DNA from: Deltaproteobacteria bacterium
Lineage (GTDB): Bacteria > Desulfobacterota > DSM-4660 > Desulfatiglandales > Desulfatiglandaceae
Reading direction: 5' to 3'
DNA: 30,530 nucleotides
Assembly: GCA_018644785.1 (NCBI GenBank)
Contig: JABGPV010000026.1
Location: forward strand, 1 to 30,530
Shown here: positions 14,177 to 21,785 of the stretch, in pieces
How positions within the stretch are numbered: the first letter of the stretch is position 1
How the letters are laid out: each line of letters opens with the position of its first letter
Program-made: the position numbers and the translations under genes
The notes under the pieces: generated by a model
Seen by the model: the letters and a program-made list of their open reading frames with translations, nothing else
Database searches by the model: none
What the model was told of the DNA's origin: nothing

Positions 14177-14548
14177 TTAACCCACTGCCATCTCTGAAAT
14201 AGGCGCTATATGACCGTTTTCCGTGGTAGAATTTAATTCTAAACTACGGTCTACCACGCTTTTTCTAAATGGATATAAAGGGCAGGTGAAAACTTGGCAT
14301 TTTATGACTTCAAAAGATTGATCCCCACTACAAAAAAAACAATATTTCCGGATTGCCTTTGTTCGCGCTTTGGCATTTTGTTTTCCCGTTCCCATTCGAT
14401 ATGGATACAGTTCACAATCCACCAAAGCACACTGGGCGACCTCTGCCGTGTTCCAAGCGGAGCAATTTAAACAGCGTTCCCTGATTGCCTTCCGTCGATT
14501 CAGGTTGACAATTTTAAATCCGTGTTTTGCTCTGATTTTGAATAACAT
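14177..14548 (-). CDS. Duplicated four-cysteine (zinc-knuckle-like) protein
   Basis: Using ATG 14548, which follows AAAGGAG, gives 123 residues. Two tandem units follow Cys-x2-Cys-x9-Cys-x4-Cys with the same ending (RERCLNC...CALVDCELYPYR and RKYCFFC...CQVFTCPLYPFR). Each probably binds one zinc. Single units ending in CPLYPFR are common in small proteins of phages and islands in related bacteria, with unknown role. The longer frame up to 14674 runs through the hairpin cluster and is rejected. Confidence 0.65.
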   Translation of the reverse strand: MLFKIRAKHGFKIVNLNRRKAIRERCLNCSAWNTAEVAQCALVDCELYPYRMGTGKQNAKARTKAIRKYCFFCSGDQSFEVIKCQVFTCPLYPFRKSVVDRSLELNSTTENGHIAPISEMAVG

Positions 14549-14646
14549 TTCAAAACTCCTTTTATATGGTGGTGTGCCTGGCGAGCGCGTAAACCAATAC
14601 AACGGGGTCAAGGAGTTCCCCCAAAAAAACCACGCCCGCCCGGCAC

Positions 14647-14775
14647 TTGGCAGACAAGCCAATGGTGGGAACAAGTTTGAAAAACCTTGCCCGGTGCCTT
14701 GTTCCCACCAGTGGCCTCCCGATGTGGGTGCCTAAATTTCCACATCGGGAAACCTGGGGCGTCTTCGGCCACCCC
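14647..14775 (-). ncRNA. Cluster of four hairpins (candidate structured RNA or replication origin)
   Basis: Four inverted repeats are packed into 129 bp of otherwise gene-free sequence. TTGGC/GCCAA lies at 14647-14662. TGGTGGGAACAAG pairs with CTTGTTCCCACCA (13 bp, 14663-14710). TCCCGATGTGG pairs with CCACATCGGGA (11 bp, 14717-14750). GGGGCG pairs with a G-T wobble to CACCCC (14756-14775). Long, perfect GC-rich stems separated by a few bases suggest a folded RNA transcribed with the leftward genes, or a double-hairpin origin. The strand is inferred from neighbours. It matches no RNA family I can name. The frames crossing it have no ribosome site or coding signal. Confidence 0.5.
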
Positions 14776-14842
14776 ATTTTTGCCATCACCGACATTTCAG
14801 CTTCGGGCGCGAAACCATTCGGCTCTGACAAAATAGTTTTCA

Positions 14843-15181
14843 TCACGCCTCTTTCTTTTTGGGATTCTCACCCATTTTGCAAACGATGTTTTCAAGGGTC
14901 GCATGGATTTTTTTGAAAATGTTTTCCCGTGGAGCATTTCGACGCACAATTTCAGGCCTAAACTTTCGGGGTTTCGGGATCTGTCGCGCCTGTTCCGCTT
15001 TTTCGAATTCTTTCCGTGAAGCTTCCCTTTTGGCGATCGCTTCTTCATCTTTGGTTGACGATTTACGCCCGCCAAGAGGCCGAAAAGCCGCCAAGAGCTT
15101 TCCAGCATTATCGAATTGGTGTGCTTCGTTCTGGGAAATTCCCAATTCCTTCAATTTTGCATTTTTGACTGAAAGTGCCAT
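14843..15181 (-). CDS. Small basic hypothetical protein
   Basis: ATG 15181 begins one base after the TAA of the 263-residue gene, with GAGG upstream, giving 112 residues. The protein is rich in Lys and Arg (GGRKSSTKDEEAIAKREASR, and a KPRKFRPEIVRR stretch) and mostly helical, suggesting nucleic-acid or protein binding. No family is recognised. It belongs to the XRE-DUF2213-263-112 leftward operon. Confidence 0.6.
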   Translation of the reverse strand: MALSVKNAKLKELGISQNEAHQFDNAGKLLAAFRPLGGRKSSTKDEEAIAKREASRKEFEKAEQARQIPKPRKFRPEIVRRNAPRENIFKKIHATLENIVCKMGENPKKKEA

Positions 15182-15182
15182 T

Positions 15183-15974
15183 TTATGCCGCCTCCTGTTT
15201 CTTGTTCGGGGGTTCCGGCCACGGTGCTTTTGGTGCGTTCTTGATTTCTGCATCGGGATCCGAAAGCCTTATTTCCCTGGATTTTTTAACGTGTGCGTTC
15301 AACAGCTTTGCATTCGCCCGCCCCCACGGTTTGACAATTTCATCGTAATAATCGCAGGTTTTCATTCCATCGTATTTAGACCGTGGATCGTCAATCCTCA
15401 AAACCCCTTTGGAATCCGCTTCAACATTTTGCCCGTCCACATGCGCTAAAATTCCGTGGCGCAATTTGCCCATTCCCCGAGGTCCGCCCTTCAGAACTTT
15501 GCTGTCGTCAATTTTTTCATCCCGATCCGTGAAGTTTTTCAGCAACCGTTCAAGGGTTTCGATTTCTGATTTCACAATATCGTGTCGAGCTTCAGCACGG
15601 AACATCTTGTCCAGCATTTCATTTGACATGGCTTCCGGTGCCCGCATGCCCATATTGATTTGAGTCTGCTTATGATGTTCAAATTGAGATTTGATTTCCT
15701 CAATATCCTGTTCCGCACTTTTTAAATCCGAGATTTGAAGCTGCCCGGTTTCACCCTTCTGAAACCAACCAATTTCCATTTTTTTTGGATCGCCCTGGAA
15801 ACCGACCCTTTCCAGTATGTGGGATCTCAGGGCGTTTTTGTCGCTGAGATTCAAGGAATGCACATTTGGGATACTTCCCTTTGAATTCAAGACCGGTGAT
15901 GCCGTCTTGTATGCGTCAAAAGCTTGGTCATAAGTCCTATGTGTACCGATTTTGTATCGTCGTGGTGCTGCCAT
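15183..15974 (-). CDS. Hypothetical protein with central coiled coil
   Basis: The 263-residue protein starts behind AGGAGG at good spacing. It opens with RRYKIGTHRTYDQAFDAYKT. A long helical or coiled-coil segment spans about 80-155 (SAEQDIEEIKSQFEHHKQTQ and EARHDIVKSEIETLERLLKN). The C-terminus is Pro/Lys-rich (APWPEPPNKKQ). I do not recognise it. Its position after a DUF2213 gene, where phages often have capsid-assembly genes, hints at a structural or scaffolding origin, but no coat-protein feature is visible. Confidence 0.6.
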   Translation of the reverse strand: MAAPRRYKIGTHRTYDQAFDAYKTASPVLNSKGSIPNVHSLNLSDKNALRSHILERVGFQGDPKKMEIGWFQKGETGQLQISDLKSAEQDIEEIKSQFEHHKQTQINMGMRAPEAMSNEMLDKMFRAEARHDIVKSEIETLERLLKNFTDRDEKIDDSKVLKGGPRGMGKLRHGILAHVDGQNVEADSKGVLRIDDPRSKYDGMKTCDYYDEIVKPWGRANAKLLNAHVKKSREIRLSDPDAEIKNAPKAPWPEPPNKKQEAA

Positions 15975-15989
15975 AATTTTTCCTCCTTT

Positions 15990-16817
15990 TTATCGATTGA
16001 AAATGGCCGGAAGCATGGGTTCAACTTCATCCGCGCCGCCGGTTGGTTTTTGGTTTTTGGTTTCGAGTTCCGGAGCGTAACTTCGGTCAAAGCCTGGGGG
16101 GAGCATGGGCTCAACGCCAGGTCCATACCATTTCCTTGATTGTGACTTTTTTTCCTCTTTGACGCCGGGCGGTAACAGGGGTTTAACTTCGTTGGTTTTC
16201 ATTTTGTGATCTCCTTGTATTAAGTTTTGAAAGTGTTTTTGTGCGGCTTCGCGGACAATTTCCTCAAAAGCTTTTGATTGGGAATTGTTTCTAATTCCAC
16301 ATCCATCTTTTTCAAAATTACAGGCTCCTTCTTCGTTCGGTAAAATTGCCAAATGATCGGGCTGCATTGAAAGAGCACAAGCAAGGTAAGATTCGCCCTT
16401 CCATTCACCCGATTCATAGATTTCATCGGAAAAAATTCCCATTGAAACTTCTCGAATTCCCTGAATTTCAGCCGCCTGGGGATGGTTTGCGGGAACTTCA
16501 ATTGTGGCCTTGATGGCTTTTTTGATCGAATCATAAAAGGGTTTTGTAACAATGCCGATGATTGTGTTTTTTGTTTCGGAATTGTGGTTGATTGATACAG
16601 GAAGTCCGTCCGCGAGTGGGTGATTTATGCAGACCGGCACGTTTTCCCATAAATGGGCGCTTTGCTCTAAAATATGTGGTGCCCAATATATGGCCCCCAT
16701 ACTGCCCTCGTGAACTCCTTGCGTAACGATTGTCACAGGCGCTGTCAGTTTCCCATTTTCGATTTTCCACGGGGTGACGACATAGGCCACTAAAAAAGAT
16801 TGATGTTTATGCTTCAT
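15990..16817 (-). CDS. DUF2213 phage prohead-protease-like protein
   Basis: The 275-residue protein resembles DUF2213 proteins of phage head-assembly regions: an NHPLADG-like segment (66-72), IIGIVTKPFYD, a REVSMGIFSDE block and the QPDHLAILPNEEGACN-like stretch near 152-167, which together suit that family. The C-terminal 70 residues carry three short repeats (VKPLLPPG, VEPMLPPG, VEPMLP). They are preceded by an internal ATG (16202) with its own AGGAG, so a short C-terminal product may also be made. AGGAGG precedes the main ATG, which overlaps the XRE gene by 11 bases. With no capsid or portal gene on the element, it may act on a helper phage's head, or be a relic. Confidence 0.7.
   Translation of the reverse strand: MKHKHQSFLVAYVVTPWKIENGKLTAPVTIVTQGVHEGSMGAIYWAPHILEQSAHLWENVPVCINHPLADGLPVSINHNSETKNTIIGIVTKPFYDSIKKAIKATIEVPANHPQAAEIQGIREVSMGIFSDEIYESGEWKGESYLACALSMQPDHLAILPNEEGACNFEKDGCGIRNNSQSKAFEEIVREAAQKHFQNLIQGDHKMKTNEVKPLLPPGVKEEKKSQSRKWYGPGVEPMLPPGFDRSYAPELETKNQKPTGGADEVEPMLPAIFNR
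16200..16216 (-). promoter_or_regulatory. Internal ribosome site and in-frame start within the DUF2213 gene
   Basis: On the minus strand AAGGAG lies 8 nt before ATG 16202-16200, in the frame of the DUF2213 gene (Met206). Starting here would give a 70-residue protein containing all three PLLPPG/PMLPPG repeats. Internal in-frame starts that make a scaffold from a protease gene are known in phages (lambda C/Nu3). Here it is inference from the ribosome site alone. Confidence 0.45.
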
Positions 16818-17046
16818 TTCCTTTTCCTCCTTTCCTATCTCTAAGCTCTATGGTTCCATTCGGGAAAATTTCCTCTTTCGGAACTGAAAACGCCGCAGCT
16901 ATAAGTTTTTGAGTTCTGGGACTCGCCCGGTTTCGTTTGGCGGCATTGCTCACTGTCGGTTGTGAAAGCCCCGCCTTTTCGGCAAGGTCAAAACCAGTCC
17001 AATCATGCATCCATAAATAAAATCTGATTCTGTTTTTTTCATCCAT
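16807..17046 (-). CDS. XRE-type helix-turn-helix regulator
   Basis: ATG 17046 follows AGGAG at proper spacing and gives 79 residues; the frame opens nine codons earlier without a good site. Residues about 14-60 form a Cro/CI-type HTH (GFDLAEKAGLSQPTVSNAAK), followed by a region resembling the IAAAFSVPKEEIFP end seen in small XRE proteins. It heads the leftward operon and overlaps the next gene. As the only clear transcription regulator on the element it is the likely switch between quiet and active states. Its own mRNA leader contains a terminator. Confidence 0.8.
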   Translation of the reverse strand: MDEKNRIRFYLWMHDWTGFDLAEKAGLSQPTVSNAAKRNRASPRTQKLIAAAFSVPKEEIFPNGTIELRDRKGGKGNEA

Positions 17047-17073
17047 GTTGATCTCCTGTGTTCGTTGTTCCAT

Positions 17074-17132
17074 AAAAAAACCCGGACAGAACGCTGAACC
17101 TTTTAAAGTCCATTTTTTGCGTTGTGTCCGGG
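17074..17132 (-). terminator. Rho-independent terminator in the leader of the XRE operon
   Basis: On the minus strand CCCGGACACAACGC (17132-17119) pairs with GCGTTCTGTCCGGG (17094-17081), followed at once by seven T (17080-17074). This is a strong intrinsic terminator, yet it lies 28 nt upstream of the XRE start codon and points into the operon. It either ends a short upstream RNA or works as an attenuator. Confidence 0.75.
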
Positions 17133-17276
17133 CTGATTACCGGCAGCTCCTATGTTTGCCATTTTTGGCTGGTTGGAGCTTCTGACTCCCTGTTCGGTTC
17201 CTGGTTGAAACCCGGCTGGAGTAAGCCTTTAAATTTGACTCTGCTTTAACTTAATAAATAATTATAGGAATGTCAA
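17133..17276 (-). ncRNA. Putative structured leader RNA or small RNA, with promoter-like TTGACA
   Basis: Reading leftward from TTGACA (17276-17271) with AT-rich sequence after it, about 110 nt precede the terminator. They hold nested short complements: GCCA-AAAA-TGGC; AGCTCC with GGAGCT; GGAGT with GCTCC; and repeated CAACCAG words. No ORF with a ribosome site is present. A short terminated transcript or an attenuated leader would fit. It corresponds to no riboswitch I recognise. The rest of 17277-17531 is AT-rich and must hold the promoter of the nuclease-like gene. Confidence 0.4.
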
Positions 17277-17531
17277 CAACTATTTTTATTAAAAATGGGT
17301 CTAGATCTCCTTATTTTGTCAATCTTCGGCTTAAACGCTTAATATTATTGGATAAAAAAAGATGAAAAGTTAATTTATATTCTGCTATTTCGGATACTTA
17401 TGTGGTTTTGCATCATTATACGTCACCGCCCCTGCTTTGTGGGGAATTCTGAAGAATATTTGTGGCAGCATGTGATTTGTGCTATGAGGAATCATTAAAA
17501 ACAAAGGGGAGATTGCGACGGAGGATAAACC

Positions 17532-18347
17532 ATGAAGCTACAGGAATCAAAATCCTTGTCAACCATTTACAACCGCGAAGAGGCTTTCTCGTCAGATCTC
17601 GCAAATCACCTTGTCGCCCTTGGGGTTGGATCGTTTGAGGATGCAGAAACGGAGTCAAATGTAGGAACCCGAAAAGCTGACATCGTTGCCGTGGGTGATG
17701 ATGGCGTTCTCGTTATTGAGAATCAATTTGGCCGGGCGGATTGGGACCATTGGGGACGGCTGGAAGCGTATGCGCGACTGAAGGAAGCCAATGTCGCGGT
17801 GCTCGTTGCGGAGAGTTTTGAGGAACTCATGATAGTGACTTGCAATCTCCGCAATGAGGATAGCAAGACGGATTGGTATCTAATCCAAGCTCAGGTGAAC
17901 TCCCATGAGGAGCTTTTTTTTAACCATGTCGCTCGTCCTGCAATTGATATCCAAACGGAAAGGACTGGTGTGGAATACAGCGAATTTTGGGAGCCAATCC
18001 GTAGGAGTGGATTATTTGCCGGAAAACCGGTTCCTGTGCGAGATGAAGGTTGGATCGGAAAGGGGATCAAAGGCATCAGTCTTCTTCTTCAATTCCACAA
18101 TCATGCATGCTCCGTTCTGCTTTCATTCCAAGGTGAGGATAGGTTAGATCGTAGAACCAAGGTTTTAGAACTGTTCCCGGAAACAGAATGGAAATATGAG
18201 TTGCGTGAGTCCCCGAAGTTTGCAAGCATTATTTTCCCTGTATTGGACAAGGGAAAAAAGGACCGCGATCATTGGCCAGATATCCGAGAGAAGCTTACAA
18301 CGATAGGTGAAGCTGTATATTCTAAAATCAAAGAATCAGACATATAA
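17532..18347 (+). CDS. PD-(D/E)XK nuclease-like protein (cargo gene)
   Basis: The 271-residue protein starts behind GGAGG. Residues 40-66 show a PD-(D/E)XK-type core: NVGTRKADIVAVGDDG gives the Asp (50) after a Gly-Thr-Arg turn, and VIENQFG supplies Glu63-x-Gln65, the ExQ version of ExK. DHWGRLEAYA follows as the usual helix (compare the GQL-x-YA helix of related proteins). The C-terminal half (about 160-265) resembles the DUF4268-like part found in proteins of this type. It is the only rightward gene of the element, at its right end, with its own terminator. That is the cargo position where satellites and prophages often keep anti-phage genes. A defence role is inference. Confidence 0.65.
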   Translation: MKLQESKSLSTIYNREEAFSSDLANHLVALGVGSFEDAETESNVGTRKADIVAVGDDGVLVIENQFGRADWDHWGRLEAYARLKEANVAVLVAESFEELMIVTCNLRNEDSKTDWYLIQAQVNSHEELFFNHVARPAIDIQTERTGVEYSEFWEPIRRSGLFAGKPVPVRDEGWIGKGIKGISLLLQFHNHACSVLLSFQGEDRLDRRTKVLELFPETEWKYELRESPKFASIIFPVLDKGKKDRDHWPDIREKLTTIGEAVYSKIKESDI

Positions 18348-18361
18348 ATCGCAGAAATAAT

Positions 18362-18399
18362 CAACCCGCATCCAGAATGAGTCGGAGCGGGTTGTTTTT
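18362..18399 (+). terminator. Rho-independent terminator of the nuclease-like gene
   Basis: AACCCGC (18363-18369) pairs with GCGGGTT (18387-18393), followed by GTTTTTG. It lies 15 bp after the nuclease stop and before the right attachment junction, insulating cargo transcription from yjbQ. Confidence 0.8.
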
Positions 18400-18449
18400 G
18401 TTTGGGATTAATGATACTTAAATTTGTCCATCAATTGATAATAGGGTGT

Positions 18450-18467
18450 ATTTAGCGGTTTGGTTTA

Positions 18468-18480
<13 letters not shown>
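18450..18480 (+). other. Right attachment junction (attR)
   Basis: Element sequence ends in GGTTTGGTTTAGTG (to 18470). From AACGCC (18471) onward the sequence is the conserved yjbQ coding region. AA at 18471-18472 is the base pair shared with attL 8801-8802. Joining the element ends gives an attP whose arms contain TAGTGAA and TTCACTA in inverted orientation. Confidence 0.65.
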
Positions 18481-18764
<284 letters not shown>

Positions 18765-18859
18765 AAACCGTAGGGGTTACGGGATTTGCCGAGCTCTCCC
18801 TCTGTTTGTTTAACGCGATCCTTTCGCTCGGTCAATTTACACTCAAAAAACCCCAGGAA

Positions 18860-20054
18860 TTAACCAAGGACTTCCACCAGTTCGGCAACCACCTGAATGC
18901 TGCCTTCATCTTCACAAGTTAGCTCAATGGGCTGGAAGTCACGATTGTCCGGTTTGAGGACAATTTTCACATGTCGCCATGTACCCTCTTCCGAAGTGAC
19001 CTTCCGGCTTTCATACCGTTTCACGGTATAACTTTCGCCGGTTTCCGGGTCTGTTTCATCCAGCATCTGAACAACAACCGTTAAGCCCTGGCGGGTGCCC
19101 GTAACCGGAGTCGAAAAGAGACAATAGGCGCCATCCGGTATTCTCGGTTCCATGGATTTGCCCACTACCTGAGCGACGAACATGCCGGGGCGCAATTTTC
19201 GGCGGGTATCCACCTCAACCCAACCCCATTCCAAGTCCGAATCGATGCCGCTCGAAGGATCACCGAAATAGCCGGCGGCAGCCTTAAGTGGCACCAGAGG
19301 AACGCAATCCACATAGCATTTTTCCGGCGTGGGACGAACCAGACGAAGAACGGCGCGTTCGGTCGGTATCTTTTCCTCTTCAGACTGTTGGAACCAGGAA
19401 GAATCCTTTCGGAGCTTTTCACGCAGCAGGTCTTCACGCAGGTAGCCAGCCAGTCTGCGGAAGTGCCGCGTCATGGCCCCTTCGTCATCCAGATCGCTCA
19501 CGGCAATCTCGATCACGTCGTATTCATTGTTGCGCAGCCAGGTGCGGATGCGCTGATCCTGCTCCGCTGTTTCAGGATTTCCGTGAAGGTGGGCGCTTAA
19601 CCCGTCCAGGTAAATGCAGACCCCTTCGTCCTCGGCATGGTGATCAGCGCGGTAGATGACATCCGGCGTTGTGGTACCGATGGCCCTTTCCAGCTGAATC
19701 CGCTCACCTCGAACTCCTTCCTCAAATCCGGCCGACAGCAGCAGCTGCCCGATCCGGTGCCGGTGGAAACCAGGGTTGTGCGTCCCGCATGGATGGCACG
19801 TATGGCCTCTTCCTGGTGGCCGTAAACATGGGTGATGGCCCTGGGAATGCGCCTGCGCATGAGCGGGTGGAAGATGTTTTCGGTGATAAGATCTTCCACG
19901 GAAATGCCCTGTCGAAAGGGGCGGGACAAACTGATGTAAGGCCCTTTTTTTTAATAAAGGCGACTGCCGTGTCTGATCCAGGGACAGCAATTGCCGCATC
20001 TGGGCATGAAGGGTTTCATCGGCAAAGGGGTAGGCCGTGAGTTGCTATCTGATA
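18860..20054 (-). pseudogene. Remnant of a large DEAD/DEAH helicase with VSR-like nuclease and S24 peptidase domains
   Basis: Three pieces lie in order. First, PFADETLHAQMRQLLSL, then after a frame change in an A8 run, SRPFRQGISVEDLITENIF followed by YGHQEEAIRAIHAGRTTLVS and TGTGSG, the front of a helicase up to a broken Walker A (GK(T/S) missing). Second, after an abrupt joint near 19740, QLLLSAGFEEGVRGERIQLE and TTPDVIYR...GVCIYLDG, a VSR/PD-(D/E)XK-like C-terminal domain. Third, an S24/LexA-type domain with VGKSMEP (Ser) and YTVKRYE (Lys). The helicase core is deleted and the frames disagree, so the helicase is dead. The last part (18860-19740) is still one open frame. Helicases of this build occur in anti-phage systems; which one is not clear. 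Confidence 0.65.
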
Positions 20055-20103
20055 AAACTTTGGACAACCTTTTCAGTAAATACAATAGGATTTAACGCCA
20101 TAA

Positions 20104-20278
20104 GGGAACTGGAAGGAAATAATATACGCATATCGTGCAGAACTTTTGTTCCCCTGTTTTTATAAGATCAGGCAAGGCGTGATGGCAGGTGCATAGTGAG
20201 CTATGTGCCTGTTATCACAAAGTAGAAAACGGACAAAAGGGCAAGCAGGATGCGTAGATTATTTTTTGGAAGTTCCCT
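20104..20278. repeat. MITE copy 2 (GGGAACT/AGTTCCC ends, TAA target duplication)
   Basis: This 175-bp element is the partner of 2216-2373: same 7-bp terminal inverted repeats, same interior, plus a short extra segment near 20150-20170. It is flanked by TAA on both sides (20101-20103 and 20279-20281). Different TWA triplets at the two sites show separate insertion events, not one duplicated block. It lies just before the broken 5' end of the helicase remnant. Confidence 0.8.
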
Positions 20279-20328
20279 AAGCCCATCCTTGCTGAAAGAT
20301 CGGTTTTTGGAAAAAGCAAAGTGCTTCT

Positions 20329-20738
20329 TTACTTGTTGATAAGTTTTGTCATATCTTTGAGAAAGCCTTCTGTTTGCCGCAAAAATTCCTCCACCTGGTC
20401 CGGTTCAAATATGACCATTGGCGTATAATCCCCCCTCTGGCGGCTTTCAAATACATCATCAAAAAATTTTCCCCAGTGCGTTTCAACAATTCCATTTTTC
20501 ACCAGATCACGATGCAATGCGCTCCTGAGGCCTTTATGTTTCTTGAATACGCGGCCCCATCCCTAAAAAGTGCTGTAAGCGCATAGAAGGCGGCATAGTA
20601 GAGTCTGTTCATGGCAAAGGATAGACGTCCGCTTTCATACTCACTCCTGGCGGATTGCAGGGACTCATGGGCTTTTTCAAGCCAGTAAGCGACCAAAGCT
20701 TCCTTTTGATCGCGACTTTTCGACTGTTCGCTTGTCAT
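20329..20738 (-). pseudogene. HEPN-domain protein (UPF0332-like), frameshifted
   Basis: From ATG 20738 the frame gives a HEPN-type helical start (WLEKAHESLQSARSEYESGR, then SFAMNRLYYAAFYALTALF), but goes out of frame near 20547. The next frame continues with KHKGLRSALHRDLVKNGIVE and a normal C-terminus to 20329. One missing base in the AAG/AAA stretch (TCAAGAAACAT) explains it. The ATG overlaps the stop of the MNT partner (ATGA). Read as a recent frameshift or a sequencing slip. This HEPN subtype pairs with nucleotidyltransferases and lacks the RX4HXY motif of HepT. Confidence 0.75.
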
Positions 20739-21082
20739 GGGGCGGGAACTCCTTCCTTCATGATCTCATCATAGATGGGGAAAGTGGAAAAGAGCCCTTT
20801 GCTAAAATTGGCTTCAGGTGTATCCAGAATACTGAATATTACGTCGTGTTTCATACCCACATCAAAAAGTGCATGGATAATGGCCTGCCTCTCCCGCCAG
20901 TGAATGGAATGTTTCGTAACAAGAAAGAGGTCGATGTCCGATGCCGCATCGCTGTCTCCTCGCGCCTTTGAACCGAACAGGATAATTTCATTGATTGGAA
21001 ATTTTTCTTTAAGCATTTTTGCGGCCTCCCGAATGGCCTTCCGTTCGTTGCTTAGAAGTTTCAGATCATCTAGGTTTTTCAT
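20735..21082 (-). CDS. MNT-type nucleotidyltransferase, partner of the HEPN gene
   Basis: ATG 21082 follows AGGAGG and gives 115 residues; a longer frame to 21184 lacks a better site. The signature Gly37-Ser38 ... Asp49-x-Asp51 (ILFGSKARGDSDAASDIDLF) is the metal- and nucleotide-binding site of minimal nucleotidyltransferases. It overlaps the HEPN gene by 4 bases in the usual MNT-HEPN order. Its own frame is intact although its partner is broken. It is a different lineage from MntA at 2815-3261. Confidence 0.85.
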   Translation of the reverse strand: MKNLDDLKLLSNERKAIREAAKMLKEKFPINEIILFGSKARGDSDAASDIDLFLVTKHSIHWRERQAIIHALFDVGMKHDVIFSILDTPEANFSKGLFSTFPIYDEIMKEGVPAP

Positions 21083-21307
21083 AGCGCTCGCCTCCTGCGT
21101 TTCGTTGTGGAACTTCTTTTCCGGGATTAACGCCCAAGCATCATCAATTATCGGGTATAATCCTCCTTTTGGCAACCAAGACAAATCAATAGCCCCAAAA
21201 TTCGCCGGTTTTTATCCTGTTGTCAATCATTTCCGGTTCGCCGGCCCCCTGATCAAAAAAACCATCTTCGATGTGTTGCACCGCTTAATCAAAAAGCCCC
21301 ATCTGGG

Positions 21308-21592
21308 TCATTTTCCCTTTTGCTGAATAGGGGGACTGTGTCTCGGCGGCCCGTTCCGGCCTAATAAATATTGTGGCTCTGTTGGTTCAAGCAGGTTTTT
21401 ATGAGGTTCGAGTTCCCAGAGGAGCTGCTCTTCAATGGGATATTGGTCATCTTTATATTCCAGATGAACCAGGTGCAGACGTTCGGTATCTCCGTCAAAC
21501 GGCTCGACGGCCGATACGATGCCGCGCCTGTTTCGCACGGTGGCAAACATGCCGGTGCGGGGGATTGAAGTTGTTTCAACCTTCCAGGTCAC
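21308..21592 (-). pseudogene. N-terminal scrap of a SNF2-type helicase (DrmD-like)
   Basis: The frame begins at a GTG. Residues 14-70 read MFATVRNRRGIVSAVEPFDG, then RLHLVHLEYKDDQYPIEEQL and LWELEPHKNLLEPTEP. This is the characteristic opening beta-domain that I associate with SNF2 helicases such as DrmD of DISARM. After that the similarity stops and the frame runs out in unrelated sequence, with no helicase motifs downstream. It is therefore a stump of a lost gene of about 1000 residues. The family assignment is from memory of the pattern and is moderate. Confidence 0.45.
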
Positions 21593-21660
21593 GTGATGAT
21601 CCTGTGAATAATCAGGACATTTGATTGTTTCGTCGCTTTATTCCCACAAAAGCGCCCTTT

Positions 21661-21712
21661 GCATTTCACAAAATGCAAAACCCCGCTCTCCATCTTTTCG
21701 GGAGTAACGGGG
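21661..21712 (-). terminator. Pair of hairpins, possible terminator
   Basis: GCATTT-CACA-AAATGC (21661-21676) is a perfect hairpin. CCCCG...CTCC / GGAG...CGGGG (21681-21712) is a second one; on the minus strand it is followed by TTTTGC. The short T-run makes termination weak. It may be left over from a gene lost upstream of the SNF2 scrap. The rest of the 21593-21949 gap holds repeat copy 3. Confidence 0.3.
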
Positions 21713-21785
21713 TCATTTGCGCCATATAAACCATTCTTAATCCTCTTTTTTTCATTATCTGTTTTGACGAAAAGGCCCGCATATC

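Noticed and set aside
14562..14846. Minus-strand 94-codon frame through the hairpin cluster
   Set aside because: It has no ribosome site, an odd composition and runs through long perfect inverted repeats; structure explains the sequence better than coding.
19597..19929. Separate 110-codon gene on the minus strand
   Set aside because: It is the out-of-frame helicase front piece of the same pseudogene, not an independent gene.
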